Assembly (NCBI GenBank): GCA_934773085.1
Contig: CAKVMU010000022.1
Location: 1 to 13,161, forward strand
Reading direction: 5' to 3'
Length of the DNA stretch: 13,161 bases
DNA from: an uncultured Candidatus Melainabacteria bacterium
Lineage (GTDB): Bacteria > Cyanobacteriota > Vampirovibrionia > Gastranaerophilales > Gastranaerophilaceae
The notes beneath the pieces are model-generated. The model did no database searches. It had not been told where the DNA came from and saw only the letters and a list, made by a program, of their open reading frames with translations. Position numbers and translations under genes: made by a program. This document shows positions 6,870 to 12,326 of this stretch, piece after piece (the first letter of the stretch is position 1; each line of letters begins with the position of its first letter).

Positions 6870-7225
6870 CAATCCTTTATCCGAAAAATTCGTTTCAATT
6901 CAAGGTAAACACCTCCAATATTTTTATCAATATCATTATTCCAAAAGCGATATACTTGATATCCTTTTGAATTTAAAAATTGAGTTCTCATAACATCCGA
7001 TTCAATATTGGCAGGAATATTATGTTGCCCTCCATCCAATTCTATAATAATATTTTCAGATTCACAAACAAAATCGGCAACATAATTTCCAATTGGAACT
7101 TGACGTCTAAATTTTAATCCAAAGAAATTGCGATTACGAAATATTGACCATAAAACTTTTTCTTGTTTTGTCATAACCTTACGTAATGTCTTTGCTTGTC
7201 CACGTGTTGTAGTTTGGTGTTTCAT
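6869..7225 (-). CDS. DUF559 (Vsr-like endonuclease fold) protein
   Basis: 118-residue protein of the DUF559 family, related to Vsr/PD-(D/E)XK nucleases. The pattern is clear: MTKQEKVLWSIFRNR, FGLKFRRQVPIGNYVADFVC (D51), IIIELDGGQHN (E62, D64, H68), then MRTQFLNSKGYQVYRFWNNDI. D51 with E62/D64 are the likely metal ligands; the biological substrate of the family is not established. The ATG (complement of 7223-7225) lies 5 bp from repeat B, and its SD, AGGGG (complement of 7236-7240), is inside that repeat. The TGA stop overlaps the last base of repeat A. The gene therefore occupies precisely the space between the repeats. It is intact and appears functional. Its context suggests a nuclease linked to the spread or processing of the palindromic repeat, as inference only. 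Confidence 0.88.
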   Translation of the reverse strand: MKHQTTTRGQAKTLRKVMTKQEKVLWSIFRNRNFFGLKFRRQVPIGNYVADFVCESENIIIELDGGQHNIPANIESDVMRTQFLNSKGYQVYRFWNNDIDKNIGGVYLELKRIFRIKD

Positions 7226-7229
7226 ATGT

Positions 7230-7317
7230 ATTTATCCCCTCATCCTAGCCTTCTCCCGATGGGAGAAGGAACGAAGCTCTTTCCCTCTCCTAGCAGGAGA
7301 GGGTTAGGGTGAGGTGT
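7230..7317. repeat. Cloverleaf-forming direct repeat, copy B
   Basis: Same orientation as copy A at an exact 448-bp offset, with no insertions or deletions. The hairpins are at 7249-7269 and 7283-7303 and the outer arms at 7238-7248 and 7304-7314. The left end contributes the SD of the DUF559 gene on the minus strand. As the leader of the minus-strand transcript it would be folded directly upstream of that SD and could modulate translation. Confidence 0.9.
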
Positions 7318-7383
7318 TAACCCTCAATTTATATTAAACAATTGTTGCATTGAAACTTGATTAAGTCAATTTTTAATAACCAC

Positions 7384-7412
7384 GAGACATTTGCTCTATT
7401 TTATATTATAAT
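7384..7412 (+). promoter_or_regulatory. Sigma70-type promoter for the L32/fab cluster
   Basis: GAGACA (7384-7389), a 17-bp spacer and TATAAT (7407-7412) lie upstream of the 81-aa gene; the -35 matches consensus only in its last four bases. The predicted start near 7419 gives a leader of about 24 bases carrying AAGGAG (7431-7436), 6 bp before the ATG. It is the first convincing promoter ahead of the colinear genes running to fabG. Confidence 0.6.
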
Positions 7413-7442
7413 ACATTTGCTGAAGAAAAAAAGGAGCAGAAA

Positions 7443-7688
7443 ATGGTTCAACAATTCAACACACCTCAAAAGACAAGACAAGCTGTAATTTTATTTTTGA
7501 AAGGCTCAGCTACTCCTGTTGTAATGTATTTTGACAATCCACAAGCTGTTTATGCGGAACTTAAGCAACTTATGAAAAGTCCGACTCCGGTTCTTGTCGA
7601 AAAAGAACCTATCGGTCCGATTAAAAAACTTTGTTTCGTGTCAACTCAAATGGCAGGTTTGGTGTTGCAGGAAGAGCCTTGCGCATAA
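7443..7688 (+). CDS. Conserved-looking small protein, function unknown
   Basis: 81 residues; I do not recognise the family. It is clearly expressed-looking: ideal SD (AAGGAG, 6-bp spacing), a good promoter, and location 18 bp before yceD at the head of the L32/fatty-acid cluster. The middle has alternating strand/helix character (AVILFLKGSATPVVMYF then NPQAVYAELKQLMKS, then TPVLVEKEP), suggesting a compact alpha/beta domain, with a second hydrophobic patch at LCFVSTQMAGLVLQ. No signal peptide and only two Cys (C69, C80), so no obvious metal site. It might bind a small ligand or RNA, or assist ribosome or lipid functions of its neighbours, but nothing seen supports any one of these. Confidence 0.75.
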   Translation: MVQQFNTPQKTRQAVILFLKGSATPVVMYFDNPQAVYAELKQLMKSPTPVLVEKEPIGPIKKLCFVSTQMAGLVLQEEPCA

Positions 7689-7706
7689 AAAACTTTTTGG
7701 AGTGAA

Positions 7707-8195
7707 ATGAACAAGATTTTAATTGAAGACATCGAAAAAGAGCCTAATAAAATTCTTCATTATGAATTTGATGAATTTATGCAAGAATTTAATGCAGAGA
7801 TTCGTGCAGACTTAGAATTCAAATCTCTCGGAGAATTTATTGAGGTAACAGGTGAAGCGAATGGAAAACTTAAACTTGTTTGTGACAGATGTTTAAATAA
7901 TTTTGATTATGATTTAGATATCGAAATAGAGGAAACTTATGCAAAGCATGCTCTGCAAGACGAGTATTCACAAGAGTTTGAGCTTCAAAGCGGACAGTTT
8001 GTTATTGATTTGAATGGCGAAAAAGAAATCGATGTTTATGACTTATTGTATCAATCTGTAATATTACAGTTACCAAATAAAAAAGTTTGTGGTATAAATT
8101 GTAATGAAGGAATGTTTGTATCCGACGAAGACATGAAAATCCACGATGACAGGATGGATGTTTTCAAAAACATTGAAATAAAACGAAAAAAATAA
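7707..8195 (+). CDS. yceD: YceD/DUF177 family protein
   Basis: 162-residue member of DUF177, the family almost universally encoded just before rpmF. The diagnostic motif is LVCDRCLNNFDYDLDIEIEETYA (C59 and C62 in CDRC), with a second Cys pair, C128 and C132, in LPNKKVCGINC where the family has its C-terminal LPxxxxC motif; the four may form a zinc site. It is acidic overall except for a Lys/Arg-rich tail. The family is linked to 23S rRNA processing or ribosome assembly in bacteria and plants. GGAG lies about 6 bp before the ATG, 18 bp after the upstream gene; rpmF follows after 43 bp. Confidence 0.85.
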   Translation: MNKILIEDIEKEPNKILHYEFDEFMQEFNAEIRADLEFKSLGEFIEVTGEANGKLKLVCDRCLNNFDYDLDIEIEETYAKHALQDEYSQEFELQSGQFVIDLNGEKEIDVYDLLYQSVILQLPNKKVCGINCNEGMFVSDEDMKIHDDRMDVFKNIEIKRKK

Positions 8196-8238
8196 GTCGA
8201 TATATAAGTAACACAACAATTAGAAAGGTATAGGAAAA

Positions 8239-8565
8239 ATGGCAGTACCAAAGAAAAGAACAGGGCATAGTGCTCAAGGAAAAAGAAGATCAAACTGGAA
8301 GGCTACAAAGCCTACTACAACAAAATGTCCTAATTGTGGCGCAGTTGCATTAGCACACACAGTTTGCACAGCTTGCGGACAATACAAAGGTAAAGTAGTT
8401 TCAAGAAAAGCTGAAGGCTTTGTTGAAGAAGTTAAAGAAGAAAAGAAAACTAAAAAATCAACAAAGAAAGTAGCTCCAAAGGCTGAACCGGTAGTTGAAG
8501 AAGTTAAAGAAGCCGTAGAAGAAGTTAAAGAAGAAGCTCCGGCTGAAGAAAAAACAGAAGAATAG
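8239..8565 (+). CDS. rpmF: Ribosomal protein bL32 with long charged C-terminal extension
   Basis: The first 57 or so residues are standard L32: MAVPKKRTGHSAQGKRRSNW start, then a zinc ribbon with C30-x2-C33 and C43-x2-C46 (CPNCG and CTACG), then YKGKVV. L32 usually ends here at 57-60 residues. This protein continues to 108 with a low-complexity tail of about 48 residues rich in Glu, Lys, Ala and Val, containing repeated VEEVKE units (three copies) and a KKTKKSTKKVAPK basic stretch. There is no stop or frameshift between ribosomal part and tail, so it is a true extension. The tail may be disordered or helical and would project from the 50S surface. The neighbours yceD and plsX confirm identity. 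SD-like AGAAAGG lies upstream of the ATG. Confidence 0.93.
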   Translation: MAVPKKRTGHSAQGKRRSNWKATKPTTTKCPNCGAVALAHTVCTACGQYKGKVVSRKAEGFVEEVKEEKKTKKSTKKVAPKAEPVVEEVKEAVEEVKEEAPAEEKTEE

Positions 8566-8579
8566 TTTTAAGTTGATAT

Positions 8580-8606
8580 AGGTTTTCGGCTTCCGGTCGA
8601 AAACCT
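8580..8606 (+). promoter_or_regulatory. Hairpin between rpmF and plsX
   Basis: AGGTTTTCG (8580-8588) and CGAAAACCT (8598-8606) form a perfect 9-bp stem with a 9-base loop, 14 bp after the rpmF stop. It is followed by TATGTC, not a T-tract, so full termination is unlikely. It could be an attenuator or a 3' stabilising/processing site that separates high L32 expression from the lipid genes. Confidence 0.55.
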
Positions 8607-8639
8607 TATGTCAGCAATAAGAGATAAAGGGACGAGTTA

Positions 8640-9692
8640 ATGACAAGAATAGCTATCGATGCAATGGGCGGTGATCACGCTCCTTTCGAAATAGTAGCGG
8701 GTGCGGTATGGGCTGCGGCAGAATACGGTGTAGCTCTTGAATTAGTTGGTAAACAAGACAGAATTGAACACTGTCTTGAGGTTATTCAACAAGAAGGGTT
8801 CTTATCAGATTGTGGTAAGGCAGGTAGAAAAAGAAGAGTTAAGGTTGATGTGAAATCTTTAGACATCAAAATTACTCACGCATCTGAAATCATAGAAATG
8901 GGTGAAGCTCCTGGGCAAGCTATTCGTAAGAAGAAAAACTCATCTATCGTATTGACGGTAAATTCTGTTGCGACAGGCAGTTCTGATGCGCTTGTTGCTG
9001 CGGGTTCTACCGGTGCGGCTATGGCATCAAGTTTATTTGGTTTGGGAAGAATTCCGGGGATTGACAGACCGGCGATTGCAGTTACTCTTCCTACAATGAA
9101 AAAACCGATTGTAATCATTGATGGCGGAGCTAACAGTAATTGTACCCCGCAAATGCTTAAACAGTTTGCAATCATGGGCATGACATTCTCTAAGAATGTT
9201 TTAGGTATTGAAAATCCAAGAGTAGGGGTTTTGAATATCGGTGAAGAAGCGGGAAAAGGCAACGAATTAGCACAAAATACATATAACCTGTTGGAAGAAG
9301 AAAAAGAAAAATTCAACTTTATGGGTAATGTTGAGGGAAGAGAATTATTCCTTAACGTATGTGATGTCGTTGTTTGTGACGGTTTTGCAGGAAATGTTGT
9401 TCTGAAAGTTACGGAAGGAACATCTTCACTTCTGTTCAAAATGATTAAGAGCGAATTTAAATCTGATTTCTTGGGTATGGTAATCGGATGTCTTGCTAAA
9501 CCATTTATGAAGAGAATATACGAAAAGATTAACTACGAAGAATTTGGTGGCTGCTTGCTATTGGGCGTGAAAGGTATTACAGTTATTTCACACGGCAGAA
9601 GCAAAGCGTACGCTATTAAAAATGCCGTCAGAGTCGCTAAAGAAGCAGTTGAAACTTGTGTAAACAAGAAGATTTCTGAAAATATCGGTTAA
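8640..9692 (+). CDS. plsX: Phosphate acyltransferase PlsX
   Basis: 350 residues. PlsX converts acyl-ACP and phosphate to acyl-phosphate, the donor used by PlsY to start phospholipid synthesis; it is a peripheral membrane protein. Motifs are RIAIDAMGGDHAP at the N-terminus, THASEIIEMGEAPGQAIRKKKNSS (79-102), LVAAGSTGAAM (118-128), GRIPGIDRPAIA (136-147), IIDGGAN and VCDGFAGNVVLKVTEG. It is a little longer than many PlsX because of a basic stretch near residues 58-72 (CGKAGRKRRVKVDVK). The SD AAAGGGA precedes the ATG. The gene order rpmF-plsX-fabH-fabD is the one widely conserved in bacteria. Confidence 0.95.
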   Translation: MTRIAIDAMGGDHAPFEIVAGAVWAAAEYGVALELVGKQDRIEHCLEVIQQEGFLSDCGKAGRKRRVKVDVKSLDIKITHASEIIEMGEAPGQAIRKKKNSSIVLTVNSVATGSSDALVAAGSTGAAMASSLFGLGRIPGIDRPAIAVTLPTMKKPIVIIDGGANSNCTPQMLKQFAIMGMTFSKNVLGIENPRVGVLNIGEEAGKGNELAQNTYNLLEEEKEKFNFMGNVEGRELFLNVCDVVVCDGFAGNVVLKVTEGTSSLLFKMIKSEFKSDFLGMVIGCLAKPFMKRIYEKINYEEFGGCLLLGVKGITVISHGRSKAYAIKNAVRVAKEAVETCVNKKISENIG

Positions 9693-9720
9693 TCAAAACT
9701 TGGATAGGAGCTAAAAAATA

Positions 9721-10731
9721 ATGATAAATAATGCAATACCGTTGAGAATTGCAGGGGTGGGATATAGCCTGCCTGAAACGGTTATTACTAACGATGATTT
9801 AACAAAGTTATATGATACATCGGATGAATGGATTTATACCAGAACCGGTATTAAGGAAAGAAGATTGGTTTCGGGTGACGAGGATGCGATTGATTTAGGT
9901 GAAAAAGCTGCAAAACAAGCTTTGGCGAAATCAGGTTTCAAAGCTGAAGATATCGACATGGTTATAGCAGCATCATCAGCACCTCCGCAATTGTATCCTG
10001 CGATTGCATGCCATATTCAATCAAGATTGGAAATTCCTAATGATGCTCCTTCTTTCGACATTACTGCTGCTTGTTCAGGTTTAATTTATGCTTTGAGTAT
10101 AGCAAGAGCATACATTGCATCAGGTATCTATAAAACTATTTTGATTGTTGCAACAGACAATAACTCAAGACTTTTGGATTGGGAAGACCGTTCTACATCC
10201 ATTCTTTTTGGTGACGGTGCCGGTGCTATGGTTGTTACTAAGTCCGAAGACGGTGTGGATGACGTTATTTCTATTGATATTAAGGCTGATGGTTCATTAG
10301 GTTCATTGATTGAATTACCGTTTGCCGGTAAGAATTGTCCGCTTGTTGAACCTTGTAAAGAAGTTAAGCAAGGTATTGTAATGAACGGTAAAGAAGTTTA
10401 CAAGTTTGTTGCAAGAGTTCTTCCTCAATATGTTGAAGAATTGATATCGGATGCAGGTTTGAAAGCTGAAGACATTGATTATCTGATTCCGCACCAAGCT
10501 AACTTAAGAATTATCCATGCCGTACAGGAAAGATTAGGATATTCAGACGAAAAAGTTGTCACTAATATTAAATATTACGGTAACACATCAGCCGCTTCAA
10601 TTCCTATAGCTTTGGCTGAAGGAGTTGAAAAAGGTCATGTAAAACTCGGTTCAACCGCTATTCTTTGCGGTTTTGGTGCCGGCATGACTTGGGGCGGTGC
10701 AATCGTAAGATTAAGAGAAGGTATTGTATAA
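9721..10731 (+). CDS. fabH: 3-oxoacyl-[ACP] synthase III (KAS III)
   Basis: 336 residues. Condenses acetyl-CoA (or a branched starter) with malonyl-ACP to begin type II fatty-acid synthesis. The catalytic triad is visible: C118 in DITAACSGLIYAL, H258 in LIPHQANLRI and N288 in YYGNTSAASIPIAL. DTSDEWIYTRTGIKERR near residues 32-48 and GDGAGAMV (164-171) are also typical. TAGGAG lies about 10 bp upstream of the ATG, 28 bp after plsX. The stop is 13 bp before the fabD ATG, consistent with cotranscription. Confidence 0.96.
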   Translation: MINNAIPLRIAGVGYSLPETVITNDDLTKLYDTSDEWIYTRTGIKERRLVSGDEDAIDLGEKAAKQALAKSGFKAEDIDMVIAASSAPPQLYPAIACHIQSRLEIPNDAPSFDITAACSGLIYALSIARAYIASGIYKTILIVATDNNSRLLDWEDRSTSILFGDGAGAMVVTKSEDGVDDVISIDIKADGSLGSLIELPFAGKNCPLVEPCKEVKQGIVMNGKEVYKFVARVLPQYVEELISDAGLKAEDIDYLIPHQANLRIIHAVQERLGYSDEKVVTNIKYYGNTSAASIPIALAEGVEKGHVKLGSTAILCGFGAGMTWGGAIVRLREGIV

Positions 10732-10744
10732 AAAGGGGATATTT

Positions 10745-11692
10745 ATGAGCAAGAAAATTGCGTTCTTATTTCCGGGACAAGGCTCACAAGCCGTTGGCAT
10801 GGGAAAAGATTTGTATGACAATTTTGCAGCTGCAAAAAATGTTTTTGACACAGCTGATTCAACATTGGGTAAAAGTGTAACAACATTATGTTTTGAAGGT
10901 CCGGAAGATGCTTTGAAACAAACTGTTAACACCCAACCATCTATCGTAACAATGTCAATTGCAGCGATGGAAGCGTTGAAATCAGAATTGGATATTGCTC
11001 CGAACTATACAGCAGGTCACAGTTTAGGTGAATATTGTGCTATGTATACAGCAGGCGTTATGTCTTTGGAAAACACGCTTAAGGCAATCCAAAAACGTGC
11101 TGACTTGATGGGGGCAACTAAGGGTGGCTCTATGGCAGCAGTTTTGAACGCTACTGAAGAACAGCTTCAGGCAGGTTTGGCAGAAGGTTCTAAGGTTGGT
11201 TATGTTGACGTAGCTAATTATAATTCTCCGGCTCAAGTTGTTATTACAGGAGATGACAATGCTGTTAAGGCTGCATCTGATTACTTGCTGGCAAACGGTG
11301 TAAGAAGAGTTGTTCCGCTTGCCGTATCTGGTGCATTTCACTCTAAATTTATGGAAGGTGCTGGTAAAGAATTTGCAGAATTTATTTCTAACTTTGAATT
11401 GAATAATGCTAAATTACCTGTTATTACAAACGTCGATGCAGAAGCAACAACTGATGCGGAAGATTTTAGAGCCAAAATGCCGAAACAAATTTATTCATCA
11501 GTTCACTGGACACAAACTATTCAAAAAATGGTAGCTGATGGTGTGGATACGTTTATCGAAATCGGACCGGGTAAAGTTCTTGCAGGTTTGAATAAGAAAA
11601 TTGCTCCGGAAACAACTGTTTATAACGTATTTGATAAAGCATCTTTGGATGCAACAGTTGCTGAATTGAAAGAACAAATGGCAGGGGTTTAA
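10745..11692 (+). CDS. fabD: Malonyl-CoA:ACP transacylase
   Basis: 315 residues from the ATG at 10745. Transfers malonyl from CoA to acyl carrier protein. Motifs: FLFPGQGSQAVGMG (8-20), the nucleophile S93 in GHSLGEYCAMYTAG, R118 in QKRADLM which binds the malonyl carboxylate, and H199 in SGAFHSKFM. The C-terminal FIEIGPGKVLAGLNKK is standard. I chose ATG 10745 because AAGGGGA ends 5 bp before it and the family begins with KIAFLFPGQ; the frame could start at a TTG (10724), but that would overlap fabH and has no SD. In most genomes fabG follows directly; here it is 634 bp away, across an ORF6N gene. Confidence 0.96.
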   Translation: MSKKIAFLFPGQGSQAVGMGKDLYDNFAAAKNVFDTADSTLGKSVTTLCFEGPEDALKQTVNTQPSIVTMSIAAMEALKSELDIAPNYTAGHSLGEYCAMYTAGVMSLENTLKAIQKRADLMGATKGGSMAAVLNATEEQLQAGLAEGSKVGYVDVANYNSPAQVVITGDDNAVKAASDYLLANGVRRVVPLAVSGAFHSKFMEGAGKEFAEFISNFELNNAKLPVITNVDAEATTDAEDFRAKMPKQIYSSVHWTQTIQKMVADGVDTFIEIGPGKVLAGLNKKIAPETTVYNVFDKASLDATVAELKEQMAGV

Positions 11693-11693
11693 A

Positions 11694-11744
11694 AATTCAG
11701 GTTTGAGGTGTCAAATTGTCACCTCAAAAACTCGGAGAGGTTAG
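11694..11744 (+). pseudogene. Possible ORF6N gene remnant
   Basis: One forward frame reads LRCQIVTSKTRRG (11703-11741) and then TAG (11742-11744). LRCQIVTSK matches LRSQIVTSK of the intact ORF6N protein (residues 63-71) at eight of nine positions, and TRRG resembles the following TRGG. This may be a scrap of an earlier or duplicated ORF6N gene. The alternative is that it is a shared palindrome whose coding match is secondary. It is too short to decide. Confidence 0.35.
11702..11728. repeat. Inverted repeat ahead of ORF6N gene
   Basis: TTTGAGGTG (11702-11710) and CACCTCAAA (11720-11728) form a perfect 9-bp-arm inverted repeat with a 9-base loop, 9 bp after the fabD stop and 16 bp before the ORF6N start. 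The 27-bp block matches the palindrome inside the ORF6N gene (11930-11956) at 24 of 27 bases. It could be an autoregulatory operator, an mRNA hairpin after fabD or an insertion remnant. No T-tract follows. Confidence 0.75.
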
Positions 11745-12275
11745 TTGGATTATTTAACAAATGTAAGAAACTTGATATATGATATTCGTGGGCAAAAAGT
11801 TATGCTCGACTTTGAGCTTGCAGAATTGTATGAAGTTGAAACAAAAAAATTAAATCAGGCTGTGAAGCGCAATATTGAAAGATTCCCAGCGGATTTTAGA
11901 TTTCAACTTAGCAAAGATGAGTGGGATTTTTTGAGGTCACAAATTGTGACCTCAAAAATAGACGAAGAAACTCGTGGTGGTCGTCAATATCTTCCCTACG
12001 CTTTTACCGAACAAGGTGTTGCAATGCTCTCAGGAGTTCTGCGAAGCAAAAAAGCCATAGAAGTTAATATCAATATCATGCGCACATTTGTTAATCTAAG
12101 ACAATGGGCTTTAGATAGTAAGGAATTTGGACAAAGATTGCTGGATTTAGAGAAATATTTTATTGAACATTGTAAAGATAACGAAAACGACATTCGCAAG
12201 ATTTACGAAGCACTTGATTTGTTGATGGATAGAACAAAACCTTCCACAGTAGGATTCAAAACAGAAGAAAAATAG
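11745..12275 (+). CDS. ORF6N domain protein (phage-type DNA-binding)
   Basis: 176-residue protein. The ORF6N domain fills about residues 7-95: IYDIRGQKVMLDFELAELYEVETKKLNQAVKRNIERFPADFRFQLSKDEW, then LRSQIVTS, then GGRQYLPYAFTEQGVAMLSGVL. A C-terminal part (residues 96-176) ends with a typical IRKIYEALDLLMD and VGFK tail. ORF6N domains are relatives of KilA-N and occur in phage, plasmid and accessory regions, thought to bind DNA. Translation starts at TTG 11745, with GGAGAGG (11734-11740) 4 bp upstream; an in-frame TAG directly precedes it, and the first ATG codon (Met20) is already inside the domain. The gene is inserted between fabD and fabG, same strand, with palindromic DNA before, inside and after it. 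It is an accessory gene in an essential operon; no partner is seen. Confidence 0.9.
   Translation: MDYLTNVRNLIYDIRGQKVMLDFELAELYEVETKKLNQAVKRNIERFPADFRFQLSKDEWDFLRSQIVTSKIDEETRGGRQYLPYAFTEQGVAMLSGVLRSKKAIEVNINIMRTFVNLRQWALDSKEFGQRLLDLEKYFIEHCKDNENDIRKIYEALDLLMDRTKPSTVGFKTEEK
11928..11958. repeat. Perfect palindrome within ORF6N coding sequence
   Basis: TTTTTGAGGTCACAA (11928-11942) and TTGTGACCTCAAAAA (11944-11958) are exact reverse complements around a single central A. It encodes residues 62-72 (FLRSQIVTSKI). A 31-bp perfect palindrome is very unlikely in random coding DNA. With the similar element upstream, it could form paired binding sites about 230 bp apart. Confidence 0.9.
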
Positions 12276-12282
12276 AACGTAG

Positions 12283-12301
12283 GTTGGGGATTTATCCCAA
12301 C
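12283..12301. repeat. Hairpin after ORF6N gene (GTTGGG...CCCAAC)
   Basis: GTTGGG (12283-12288) pairs with CCCAAC (12296-12301) around a 7-base loop, 7 bp after the ORF6N stop. The surrounding GTAGGTTGGG and CCCAACA resemble the ends of a dispersed palindromic repeat that I recall as common in many bacterial genomes; this is memory, not a search. No T-tract is present. AAGGAG for fabG follows 14 bp later. Confidence 0.5.
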
Positions 12302-12326
12302 AAAGATTTAAAATAAGGAGAAAGTA

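Larger units (their letters stand above)
6777..7321. mobile_element. Candidate repeat-bounded DUF559 gene cassette
   Basis: Two 88-bp direct repeats (6782-6869 and 7230-7317) enclose a single endonuclease-like gene with almost no spare sequence. The pentamer TTAAC stands directly outside both ends (6777-6781 and 7317-7321) and could be a target-site duplication. There is no transposase in the window. The arrangement suggests a small gene-plus-palindrome unit inserted between tsaC and the L32 cluster. Mobility is inference; in AT-rich DNA a shared pentamer can occur by chance. Confidence 0.4.

Noticed and set aside
6862..6872. TGAGGTGTCAA shared by repeat A and the inverted repeat before the ORF6N gene (11704-11714)
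   Set aside because: Only 11 bases match, and the rest of the two elements is unrelated; likely chance.
6782..7317. CRISPR array from the two repeats
   Set aside because: There are only two copies of 88 bp, spaced by a full gene, with no cas genes.
7360..7380. Intrinsic terminator TTGA-TTAAG-TCAA-TTTTT downstream of repeat B
   Set aside because: The stem is only 4 weak pairs and there is no plus-strand gene before it to terminate.
8876..9439. 187-aa open frame antisense to plsX
   Set aside because: It lies wholly within a strongly conserved gene, has no family features and is a composition shadow.
10724..10744. TTG at 10724 as the fabD start
   Set aside because: It overlaps fabH and lacks an SD; ATG 10745 has AAGGGGA at good spacing and matches the family N-terminus.
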